Shown piece after piece: positions 57,306 through 64,000 of a stretch of 64,000 nucleotides of DNA. Position 1 is the first letter of the stretch. Each line of letters begins with the position of its first letter. The notes under the pieces are model-generated. The model was given only the letters and a program-made list of their open reading frames with translations, was not told the origin of the DNA and searched no databases. Source of the DNA: Streptomyces sp. TLI_053 (lineage in GTDB: Bacteria > Actinomycetota > Actinomycetes > Streptomycetales > Streptomycetaceae); NCBI RefSeq assembly GCF_900105395.1, contig NZ_LT629775.1, forward strand, positions 7,095,501-7,159,500, read 5' to 3'. The translations under genes were made by a program, and so were the position numbers.

Positions 57306-58223
57306 ATGGACGAGCGACGGACCACCCCCCACCTGGACCTGCCGCTGCACCGCCTCCAGGTCCCGCTGCCGCATCTGCTCCCGTTCGCGATCGGCAGTTT
57401 CGACACCATCGGCCCGCTGTCCCGGGCCGGCTTCCCCCACCGGCACTCCTTCTTCGAGATCGTCTACGTCACCGGCGGCCGCGGCGCCCACGTCCTGGAC
57501 CTGGTCCAGCGACCGCTGCAGCCGCCGCAGTTGTGCGTGATCGCGCCCGGCCAGGTGCACCACTGGGTGGACGCGGACGACCTCACCGGCCAGGTCGTGC
57601 TGTTCAACGAGGACTTCCTCCTGACCAATCCGCAGGACCTCGCCGCGCTGCGCGTCCTGGCCGGTCGCCCGGCGGTGCGGCTGGGCGAGCAGGCCGGGCC
57701 GATCGCCGCGCTGCTGGCGGACATGGAGGCCGAGTACCGGGCGCGGCCGGCGGGCTATCCGGGCGTGCTGCGGGCCAGTCTGCACATCCTGGTGGTCCGC
57801 GCCCTGCGGGCCTGCGCGCCGGTCGGCCCGGGGGCGCTGCCGGGCCGCACCGGCGACCTCGCCGCCGCGTTCACCCGGCTGATCGCCGACCCGGGCGGAG
57901 TGCAACGCTCGGTCGCCTCCTGCGCCCAGGAGCTGGGGGTCTCCCCGGGGCACCTCCAGGCGACGGTCAAGCAGGCGACCGGCCGGACGCCGGGGCGGCT
58001 GATCCGCCAGCAGCAGACGCTGGAGGCCAAGCGGTTGCTGGCCTGCACCGAACTGACGGTGCGTCAGGTGTCCCGGGAGGCCGGGTTCGGGGACCCGGCG
58101 TACTTCTGCCGGTTCTTCCGCCGGGAGACCGGGATGACGCCCGGGGAGTTCCGGGCCAAGGTCGGAGGAAATCACCACGATCCCCGGATCACGTCCATCG
58201 CGGCAGGTCCGGACGGCCCGTAG
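57306..58223 (+). CDS. AraC family transcriptional regulator
   Basis: 305 residues from ATG 57306. N-terminal cupin-like sensor domain: GFPHRHSFFEIVYVTGGRGA, QLCVIAPGQVHHWVDADDLT. C-terminal double HTH: SVASCAQELGVSPGHLQATV, KQATGRTPGRLIRQQQTLEA, VRQVSREAGFGDPAYFCRFF, RRETGMTPGEFRAK. It likely senses an aromatic or sugar ligand. It lies 143 bases before the secreted intradiol dioxygenase gene in the same direction and may activate it. Confidence 0.9.
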   Translation: MDERRTTPHLDLPLHRLQVPLPHLLPFAIGSFDTIGPLSRAGFPHRHSFFEIVYVTGGRGAHVLDLVQRPLQPPQLCVIAPGQVHHWVDADDLTGQVVLFNEDFLLTNPQDLAALRVLAGRPAVRLGEQAGPIAALLADMEAEYRARPAGYPGVLRASLHILVVRALRACAPVGPGALPGRTGDLAAAFTRLIADPGGVQRSVASCAQELGVSPGHLQATVKQATGRTPGRLIRQQQTLEAKRLLACTELTVRQVSREAGFGDPAYFCRFFRRETGMTPGEFRAKVGGNHHDPRITSIAAGPDGP

Positions 58224-58366
58224 GTTGACTGTCGGCCACCGGCGGACCGCCCGGCGCGAGCGGGCGGCCCGCCGGCCCGGTCCTTGTCATGCCCCCACCA
58301 TGGCAAGGGCCGTCATTCCCATCGACACCGGCAGATCCCCCACACCCACAGCGAAGGAGTCGGCGC

Positions 58367-59251
58367 ATGCCCGCGTCCGAAGAGCCCGTCACCGGGACGG
58401 ACGGTCCCACCGACCGCCGGATAAGCCGCAAGACCGTCCTCCGGGCAGCCGCCGTTCTCGGCACCGCCCCCCTGCTGGTCGGCGGCGGCGTCGCCCTGGC
58501 CCGCGACCGGGTCGGCACCGGCGAGATGCCGGACTTCACGCCCGAGTGCCACGACGGCGACGCCCCGACCATCGAGCAGACCGAGGGGCCGTACTTCAAG
58601 CCCAACTCGCCGCTGCGCACCTCGCTCATCACCGACAGCACCCCGGGCACCAGGCTCACCGTCAGCGGCTACGTCTTCGGCCGCGCCTGCCTGCCCCTGT
58701 CCGGCGTCCTGCTGGACTTCTGGCAGGCCGACGTGAACGGTGCCTACGACAACGTCGGGTTCACCTTCCGCGGCCACCAGTTCACCAACGCCCAGGGTGC
58801 GTTCAGCCTCACCACGATCGTGCCGGGCCTCTACCCGGGTCGCACCCGGCACATCCACGTCAAGCTCCAGGCGCCCGGCCGGCCGGTGCTCACCACCCAG
58901 CTGTACTTCCCGAACGAGCCGCGCAACAGCACCGACACCATCTACGACGCGCGGCTGCTGATGAACGTCCGCCAGGTCGGCTCGGCGAAGGAGGGCACGT
59001 ACGACTTCGTGCTCAACGTGCCGCAGACCCCGACCCCGACCGCCACCCCCACCACGCCGACCAAGCCGCCCACCACACCCCCCACCACGCCGCCGACCAC
59101 GGCGCCGGGCGGGACCTGGACCGCGGGCACCTTCTACAACGCGGGCGACCGCGTCACCTACGGCGGCGTCTCCTACCGGTGCCTCCAGGGGCACACCGCC
59201 ATCGCGGGGTGGGAGCCGCCGAACGTGCCGGCCCTCTGGCAGCGGTTGTAG
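58367..59251 (+). CDS. Secreted intradiol dioxygenase with C-terminal CBM5/12 domain
   Basis: 294 residues from ATG 58367 (GAAGGAG upstream). A Tat-like signal (RRISRKTVLRAA) is followed by a hydrophobic run. Intradiol ring-cleavage domain: TEGPYFKPNSPLRTSLITDS (Tyr76), LDFWQADVNGAYDNVGFTFR, GLYPGRTRHIHVKLQAP (Tyr156, His162, His164), giving the two Tyr, two His iron site. After a Thr/Pro linker comes a CBM5/12 module (WTAGTFYNAGDRVTYGGVSY, then RCLQGHTAIAGWEPPNVPAL). The same fusion is known from cellulolytic Streptomyces, where it cleaves catechols on plant biomass. Confidence 0.93.
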   Translation: MPASEEPVTGTDGPTDRRISRKTVLRAAAVLGTAPLLVGGGVALARDRVGTGEMPDFTPECHDGDAPTIEQTEGPYFKPNSPLRTSLITDSTPGTRLTVSGYVFGRACLPLSGVLLDFWQADVNGAYDNVGFTFRGHQFTNAQGAFSLTTIVPGLYPGRTRHIHVKLQAPGRPVLTTQLYFPNEPRNSTDTIYDARLLMNVRQVGSAKEGTYDFVLNVPQTPTPTATPTTPTKPPTTPPTTPPTTAPGGTWTAGTFYNAGDRVTYGGVSYRCLQGHTAIAGWEPPNVPALWQRL

Positions 59252-59280
59252 CGGCTCCGGCCGTCTGCCCGCAGGGTCGC

Positions 59281-59316
59281 GGGCGCCCGGTCGGCGGCAG
59301 GGCCGACCGGGCGCCC
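59281..59316 (+). terminator. Hairpin after the dioxygenase gene
   Basis: GGGCGCCCGGTCGGC with its complement, 15-bp perfect stem, six-base loop, 29 bases after the stop. Confidence 0.82.
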
Positions 59317-59475
59317 GTCCGCCCGGACCGCCCCGTGTGGCCGTGCACGGGGCGGTTCCGGCCTGCCGCCGTTCCGCTTCCGGTCCGCCTTCGCGCCGCT
59401 TTCGCCCCGGCGCTCCGGCGAAGGTTTCCGGACACGATCGGTCAGGAAGCGCCCGGGCCGCGAAAGCAGACGAAT

Positions 59476-59496
59476 CCAGTCGATCTTGCCGACTGG
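59476..59496. promoter_or_regulatory. Inverted repeat upstream of mshC
   Basis: CCAGTCG-ATCTTGC-CGACTGG in an AT-rich stretch about 40-60 bases before the ATG. May be an operator or overlap the promoter. A sigma-R (GGAAT-N18/19-GTT) promoter was considered, but the spacing GAAT-N20-GTT does not fit. Confidence 0.4.
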
Positions 59497-59534
59497 TTAG
59501 GCTTTCAAATGTTCTCAAGGTTAAAGTCGATCCC

Positions 59535-60764
59535 ATGCATGCCTGGCCCGCCTCCGAGGTTCCCGCCCTGCCTGGTCAGGGGCTCCCCCTTCGAATCCAC
59601 GACACCGCGACGGGAGGCATCCGGGAGGTCGTGCCGCAGGACGGCACCGCCCGGATCTACGTCTGCGGCATCACGCCCTACGACGCGACCCACATGGGCC
59701 ACGCCGCCACCTACAACGCCTTCGACCTGGTGCAGCGGGTGTGGAAGGACGCCGGACACGACGTCCTCTACGTGCAGAACGTCACCGACGTCGACGACCC
59801 CCTGCTCCAGCGCGCGGTCGAGACCGGACAGGACTGGGTGGCCCTCGCCGAGCGCGAGACCGCGCTGTTCCGCGAGGACATGACCGCGCTGCGGCTGCTC
59901 CCGCCGGCCCACTACATCGGCGCCGTCGAGTCCATCCCGTGGATCGTCCCGCTGGTCCAGAAGCTGCTCGCGAGCGGTGCCGCCTACGAGCTGGACGGCG
60001 ACATCTACTTCTCGGTCGAGGCCGACCCGACCTTCGGCGAGGTCTCCGGCCTCACCCGCGAGGCCATGCTCCCGGTCTTCGCCGAGCGCGGCGGCGACCC
60101 GGACCGCCCCGGCAAGCGCCACCCGCTGGACGCCCTGCTCTGGCTGGCCGCCCGTCCCGGCGAGCCCGCCTGGGACACCGAGCTCGGCCACGGCCGCCCC
60201 GGCTGGCACATCGAGTGCGTCGCGATCGCCCTGCAGTTCCTCGGCATGTCCTTCGACATCCAGGGCGGCGGCAGCGACCTGTCCTTCCCGCACCACGAGA
60301 TGGGCGCCGCGCACGCCCAGGTGGCCACCGGCGCCCACCCGTACGCCCAGGCGTACGTGCACGCCGGCATGGTCGGCCTGGACGGCCACAAGATGTCCAA
60401 GTCCCGCGGCAACCTGGTCTTCGTCTCGGCCCTGCGCCGCGAGGGCGTCGACCCGGCGGCGATCCGGCTGGCCCTGCTCTCGCACCACTACCGCGAGGAC
60501 TGGGAGTGGACCAAGGGCACCCTGGACGAGGCCGTCGAGCGGCTCGCCCGCTGGCGCGCCGCGGTCTCCCGCCCGGACGGCCCGGCCGCCGAGCAGCTGC
60601 TCGCCGAGGTCCGCGCCGCGCTCGCGAACGACCTGGACGCCCCGGCCGCGCTGGCCGCGGTGGACCGCTGGGCCGCCGCGCAGGAGCGCGACGGCGGCAC
60701 CGTGATCGGCGCCCCCGGTCTGGTCACCCGCACCGTGGACGCGCTGCTCGGCGTCGCGCTCTAG
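59535..60764 (+). CDS. mshC: L-cysteine:1D-myo-inositol 2-amino-2-deoxy-alpha-D-glucopyranoside ligase (MshC)
   Basis: 409 residues from ATG 59535. Class I aminoacyl-tRNA-synthetase fold close to CysS: zinc/cysteine-binding VCGITPYDATHMGHA (Cys44 with the HIGH-like THMGHA), HIECVAIALQFLGMSFDIQG (Cys228), DLSFPHHEMGAAHA, and GHKMSKSRGNLVFVSA (KMSKS, Lys286). It lacks the tRNA-anticodon domain of CysS, as MshC does. It uses ATP to join cysteine to GlcN-inositol in mycothiol biosynthesis. The neighbourhood (PAC2, then metH) matches the conserved Streptomyces order. Confidence 0.96.
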   Translation: MHAWPASEVPALPGQGLPLRIHDTATGGIREVVPQDGTARIYVCGITPYDATHMGHAATYNAFDLVQRVWKDAGHDVLYVQNVTDVDDPLLQRAVETGQDWVALAERETALFREDMTALRLLPPAHYIGAVESIPWIVPLVQKLLASGAAYELDGDIYFSVEADPTFGEVSGLTREAMLPVFAERGGDPDRPGKRHPLDALLWLAARPGEPAWDTELGHGRPGWHIECVAIALQFLGMSFDIQGGGSDLSFPHHEMGAAHAQVATGAHPYAQAYVHAGMVGLDGHKMSKSRGNLVFVSALRREGVDPAAIRLALLSHHYREDWEWTKGTLDEAVERLARWRAAVSRPDGPAAEQLLAEVRAALANDLDAPAALAAVDRWAAAQERDGGTVIGAPGLVTRTVDALLGVAL

Positions 60765-60803
60765 GGCGTCGCGCCCCAGGGAGTCCGCGCGGAGTCCCGT
60801 CAA

Positions 60804-60848
60804 CGCCGTGGGGGCGTCGAGGCCAGTGGCCTCGACGCCCCCACGGCG
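60804..60848. terminator. 21-bp hairpin between mshC and the PAC2 gene
   Basis: CGCCGTGGGGGCGTCGAGG with CC completing the arm pairs exactly with its complement over 21 bp across a three-base loop; serves both convergent genes. Confidence 0.9.
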
Positions 60849-60881
60849 TCGGTACGGCGGTTCCGGTCCGACCGGACGCGC

Positions 60882-61832
60882 TCAGTCCTCCTCGGCGCCG
60901 TCCTGGCTCTCCCGGGCCGTCGGAGGCTCCGGCTCGGCCGGCCGCTCCGCGGTGGCGTGCCCGGAGACCGGCTTCTCGCCGGTCGGCCCGACGTTCTCCC
61001 GGCGCCGCAGGTACCGCTCGAACTCCCGGGCGATCGCGTCGCCCGAGGCCTCCGGCAGCTCCGCGGTGTCCTGCGCCTCCTCCAGCTGCTGGACGTACTC
61101 CGCGACCTCGCTGTCCTCGGCGGCCAGCTGGTCCACGCCCAGCTGCCACGCCCGGGCGTCCTCGCCGAGCTCGCCCGGCGGGATGCGCAGGTCCAGCAGG
61201 TCCTCCAGCTTGTTGACCAGCGCCAGGGTGGCCTTGGGGTTCGGCGGCTGGGCGACGTAGTGCGGCACCGCCGCCCACAGCGTCACGGCCGGCACCCCGG
61301 CGTGCGTGCACGCCTCCTGGAGCACCCCGACGATCCCGGTCGGTCCCTCGTAGCGGCTCTCCTCCAGCTCCAGCCGGCGGGCAAGCTCCGGGTCCGAGGT
61401 GACACCGCTGACCGGCACCGGGCGGCTGTGCGGGGTGTCGCCGAGCAGTGCGCCCAGGATCACCACCAGCTCGACGCCCAGCTCGTGCGCGAAGCCGAGC
61501 AGCTCGTTGCAGAACGAGCGCCAGCGCATGCTCGGCTCGATGCCGCGGACCAGCACCACGTCCCGGGTGGTCGGCTCGGTGACCCGGATCACCGAGAGCC
61601 GGGTGGTGGGCCAGGTGATCCGGCGCACCCCGCCGTCCAGCCATACGGTGGGCCGGTTGACCTGGAAGTCGTAGTACTCCTCCGCGTCGAGCGCGGCGAA
61701 CACCTTGCCGCCCCAGGTCTCGTCCAGGTGCGCCAGCGCGGCCGAGGCGGCGTCACCCGCGTCGTTCCACCCCTCGAAGGCGCACACCATCACCGGGTCG
61801 ATCAACTCGGGAACTTCCTCCAGCTCGATCAC
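60882..61832 (-). CDS. PAC2 family protein (proteasome assembly chaperone-like)
   Basis: 316 residues from GTG 61832 with GGAGGGAG upstream on the minus strand. PAC2 core: VMVCAFEGWNDAGDAASAAL, VWLDGGVRRITWPTTRLSVI, RDVVLVRGIEPSMRWRSFCN, LVVILGALLGDTPHSRPVPV, GPTGIVGVLQEACTHAGVPA and LWAAVPHYVAQPPNPKATLA. Family members in Actinobacteria may relate to proteasome or carboxylate-ligase functions; the real role is unclear. The C-terminal tail (about 285-316) is acidic and disordered. Confidence 0.92.
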   Translation of the reverse strand: MIELEEVPELIDPVMVCAFEGWNDAGDAASAALAHLDETWGGKVFAALDAEEYYDFQVNRPTVWLDGGVRRITWPTTRLSVIRVTEPTTRDVVLVRGIEPSMRWRSFCNELLGFAHELGVELVVILGALLGDTPHSRPVPVSGVTSDPELARRLELEESRYEGPTGIVGVLQEACTHAGVPAVTLWAAVPHYVAQPPNPKATLALVNKLEDLLDLRIPPGELGEDARAWQLGVDQLAAEDSEVAEYVQQLEEAQDTAELPEASGDAIAREFERYLRRRENVGPTGEKPVSGHATAERPAEPEPPTARESQDGAEED

Positions 61833-62148
61833 CCAGCGTCTCCCTCCGGTCGGCGTCCACCGCGCCACCCGGCCGGGAATGCCCGGGTGCCGGCGGCCGG
61901 AAGCCGACGGTCGAACCTCTCGTCACCCATGGAACGCCGCGCTCCATGGTCCCTACCTGCCCAGCCTACGGGCTTTGAAGCGCCGTTCCGCCGGGCCACC
62001 GGGACAGTCTGGGCGAGGGGACGGCCGCGATCCAGCGGTTATCCGGGCGGGCCCCGGGGGACCGCCCCGGGCCCGGCCGCGCCCGCGCGGCGGGACGGCG
62101 CGATGATGGGTGATGGGGCCGGGTGCACAGGGTGTGAGGAGCCGGCGG
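61833..62148. other. Divergent intergenic region
   Basis: 316 bases without a gene. CCATGGA-N9-TCCATGG (61927-61949) is a clear inverted repeat and may be an operator for the PAC2 gene, whose start is 95 bases away. Confidence 0.4.
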
Positions 62149-62682
62149 ATGAGCGGACGGCGGTGGACGGCGGTCGGGGCGACCGCCGTGGTGGCGGCGG
62201 GAGCCACGGCCGGGCTGGCGGTGGCGCTGCTGGCCGCGGGCCGGCGACTGCCGGTGGAACACGTCAGCGAGGGCGGACTCGAACTGGACCGGCCGCCCGA
62301 CGAGGTCTGGGACGTCCTGACCGCCGTCGACCTCTTCCCGGCCTGGCGCCCGGGGCTGGCGCACGTCGAACGGCTGCCCGCCACCGCCGCCGGGCACCCC
62401 CGGTGGCGCGAGTACGGCAAGCACGGCCACACCACCTACGAGGTCGTGGAGAGCGCCGCCCCGCACCGCCTGGTGACCGGCATCGCGGACCCGGACCTGC
62501 CCTACGGCGGCACCTGGACGTACGTGCTGACACCGGCGGGCCGGGGCTGCACGCTCACCGTCACCGAGCACGGCGAGGTCTACCAGCCGCTGTACCGGGC
62601 CGTCTCGCACTACCTGACCGGCGAGGACGCCACCGTCCACCGCTACCTGAGCGCGCTCGCCCACCGGCTGGCCGCGCCCTGA
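62149..62682 (+). CDS. SRPBCC family protein with N-terminal membrane anchor
   Basis: 177 residues from ATG 62149 (GAGGAG upstream). One hydrophobic helix near the N-terminus (AVGATAVVAAGATAGLAVAL), then a START/SRPBCC lipid-binding fold: LELDRPPDEVWDVLTAVDLF, WREYGKHGHTTYEVVESAAP, TWTYVLTPAGRGCTLTVTEH. Membrane-tethered small hydrophobic-ligand protein; the ligand is unknown. Confidence 0.8.
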   Translation: MSGRRWTAVGATAVVAAGATAGLAVALLAAGRRLPVEHVSEGGLELDRPPDEVWDVLTAVDLFPAWRPGLAHVERLPATAAGHPRWREYGKHGHTTYEVVESAAPHRLVTGIADPDLPYGGTWTYVLTPAGRGCTLTVTEHGEVYQPLYRAVSHYLTGEDATVHRYLSALAHRLAAP

Positions 62683-62692
62683 GAACCGGCCC

Positions 62693-63793
62693 TCATCGCA
62701 CCCAGTCGCGCCGGTAGTCGGCCCAGTTCTGCTCGGTGGCGGCGAAGTCCACGTACAGGCCGACGCCGAAGTTCGGCCGGTGCAGGTCCTGCCGGCCCAG
62801 GCCCAGCCGGATGCCCCGGATCCCGGCGGTGACCGTCTCGGCACGCCCCCAGTGGCCCCATTCGTCCTCCCAGTAGAACGGCAGGCCCATCAGCAGGTCG
62901 ACCTCCGCCGGGGTGGCCTCCAGGGCGAGCTCGGTCTGGTAGGCGTTGTAGGCGCCGTAGAACCCCTCGGTCGGCATGCTGGAGTCGTAGGTCATCACCG
63001 CGATCTGGTCCACCCGGCGGGCGGTGGCGGTGAAGTACGCCTGGTCCCACCACTTGCCGTGGTCCGTGAGCGCGATGGCGACGTCGTGCTGGTAGGGCAG
63101 CGGGTCGATCTGCGGGGCGGCGACGGACAGTTTCGCGCCGCGCCCGGCGGTGACCGGGCGGACCTGGTCGAGCAGGGCGAGCCAGCCGTCGGAGCCCGGC
63201 CGGATCGGCTCCATGTCGAAGTGCACGCCGTCGAAGCCGAGGTCCAGGACCTGGCGGGCGGAGGCGGTGACCCGGTCGCGGGTGGCGGCGTCCTCCAGGT
63301 CCAGGCCGTCCTTCTCCGGCTTCACCTCGTCGCCGAGCCAGCTCTGCACCCGGACCCCGGGCAGCGCCCGGTGCGCGGCCCCGGTGAACCAGGCCGCCCG
63401 GGGGTGCACGGCGGGCGGCAGCGAGCCGTCGTGCTCCAGCGGGCCGGTGTGCACGTAGAGGTCCCGCACGCCGGTGCCGGCCAGCCGTTCGGCGAGGGCC
63501 GCGACGTCCGCGTCACCCTTCCGGCCGTCCACCCAGGCGTGGCCGAGCCAGAGTGCGTCACGGCCGCGGCTGCGCGCCTCGGGGGAGGGGTCGCCGACGT
63601 ACTGCAGGCGCAGCGCGAGCGCCGCCGAACCGACCGGGACCAGCACCACGGCCAGCGCCGTCAGCGCCACCACCAGGCTCTTGCGCCACCGCGACCAGCC
63701 GCGCCAGCGGGACCGGAGCGCCCGGGCCCGGGCGGCGGCGGCGCCCCCGGCCCGCCGTACGCCGTCCCGAACCAGTGTCCGCATCGTGGTCAT
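62693..63793 (-). CDS. Membrane-anchored GH18-like glycosyl hydrolase-type protein
   Basis: 366 residues from ATG 63793. A basic N-terminus and one membrane helix (LVVALTALAVVLVPVGSAAL) lead to a TIM-barrel-like domain: VRDLYVHTGPLEHDGSLPPA, VQSWLGDEVKPEKDGLDLED, the GFDGVHFDMEPIRPG segment (DGxxFDxE, like the GH18 DxxDxDxE motif) and QIAVMTYDSSMPTEGFYGAY. It may act on surface polysaccharide. Activity is not proven, because the first Asp of the motif is not identifiable. Confidence 0.75.
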   Translation of the reverse strand: MTTMRTLVRDGVRRAGGAAAARARALRSRWRGWSRWRKSLVVALTALAVVLVPVGSAALALRLQYVGDPSPEARSRGRDALWLGHAWVDGRKGDADVAALAERLAGTGVRDLYVHTGPLEHDGSLPPAVHPRAAWFTGAAHRALPGVRVQSWLGDEVKPEKDGLDLEDAATRDRVTASARQVLDLGFDGVHFDMEPIRPGSDGWLALLDQVRPVTAGRGAKLSVAAPQIDPLPYQHDVAIALTDHGKWWDQAYFTATARRVDQIAVMTYDSSMPTEGFYGAYNAYQTELALEATPAEVDLLMGLPFYWEDEWGHWGRAETVTAGIRGIRLGLGRQDLHRPNFGVGLYVDFAATEQNWADYRRDWVR

Positions 63794-63938
63794 CCGGTCG
63801 TTCCCCCCTGTTCGGCCGAGCGTTCAGGATACGGAATAGGTGGTCTCCTCCCGGCGGGGTCCGGATACCCTGGCCACGTGCGTCCCCGACTCAGCGGGTT
63901 CGCAAAGCCGACAGCCGTCGCACCCAGGGAGAAGCCCC

Positions 63939-64000
63939 ATGGCCATTGCCGCCAGCCCGTCCGTCACCCCGCAGAGCCGCGCGAACGCGCTGCGTGAGGC
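63939..64000 (+). CDS. metH: Start of a probable methionine synthase gene (partial)
   Basis: ATG 63939 with AGGGAGAAG upstream; the readable part is MAIAASPSVTPQSRANALRE and continues off the window. The start resembles the N-terminus of Streptomyces MetH (B12-dependent homocysteine methyltransferase), and mshC-PAC2-metH is the order known in streptomycetes. Only 20 residues are visible, so the call rests partly on synteny. The 145-base gap upstream shows no recognisable riboswitch. Confidence 0.5.
   Translation, partial: MAIAASPSVTPQSRANALRE

Noticed and set aside
59472..59500. Sigma-R promoter before mshC
   Set aside because: The GAAT to GTT distance is 20, not 18-19, and the first G of GGAAT is absent.
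63794..63938. Possible cobalamin or SAH riboswitch before metH
   Set aside because: No conserved core was recognised in the 145 bases, and the gap is short for a B12 riboswitch.

Overview
The window is very GC-rich actinobacterial DNA with frequent GTG starts and many GTGA/ATGA start-stop overlaps. Two chaplins, one with a sortase signal, a mycothiol-pathway gene (mshC), an AfsR/SARP-type regulator and PAC2/DUF3090/SCO1664-type neighbours place it in the Streptomycetaceae (Streptomyces or Kitasatospora). Most of it reads as ordinary chromosome. No insertion sequence, phage or CRISPR array was seen.

The outstanding region is 0.7-12.7 kb. Ten or eleven genes run in one direction, nearly all coupled by 4-bp start/stop overlaps: ATP-grasp ligase, DUF364 (putative heavy-metal chelation) protein, cysteine-synthase-like PLP enzyme, dipeptide-epimerase-like enolase, MFS exporter, methyltransferase, and a complete Dpp/Nik/Cnt-type ABC importer (lipoprotein, permease, a 94-residue Cys-cluster protein, permease, fused double ATPase). 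A 15-bp palindrome matching the actinobacterial Zur box lies in the divergent promoter region shared with a GNAT gene, and a weaker match overlaps the operon promoter. I infer an undescribed zinc-responsive metallophore make-export-import system.

12.7-26.8 kb holds accessory metabolism: VOC protein, hemerythrin, DinB/maleylpyruvate-isomerase-like protein, DoxX with paired operators, secreted M9 collagenase, TetR-MFS, an LLM monooxygenase/FMN reductase pair, HxlR-MFS, and a DyP peroxidase-encapsulin operon. 26.8-35 kb holds a SARP-STAND-TPR regulator, a divergent STAND-TPR protein without a DNA-binding domain, an unannotated 41-codon gene with its own promoter and terminator, and a two-gene glycerophosphotransferase-like operon.

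35-40 kb is an electron-transfer-flavoprotein/acyl-CoA dehydrogenase block (etfBA, DUF35 protein, ACAD, TetR) marked by a repeated 13-bp palindrome, GGNACTSAGTNCC. 40-48 kb has a CLC channel, methyltransferase, tRNA-Leu(GAG), an M20 peptidase, a short and a long chaplin and small conserved proteins. 48-54.5 kb has a RecD-like protein lacking its ATPase motifs, an aldo-keto reductase, an F420-type LLM oxidoreductase and CorA. 54.7-64 kb is a conserved actinobacterial block (histidine phosphatase, DUF3090, SCO1664 family, mshC, PAC2, start of a probable metH) interrupted by an AraC regulator and a secreted intradiol dioxygenase-CBM fusion.

All assignments come from reading the sequence by eye. 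No database search or folding programme was run, and operator and promoter calls are pattern matches.
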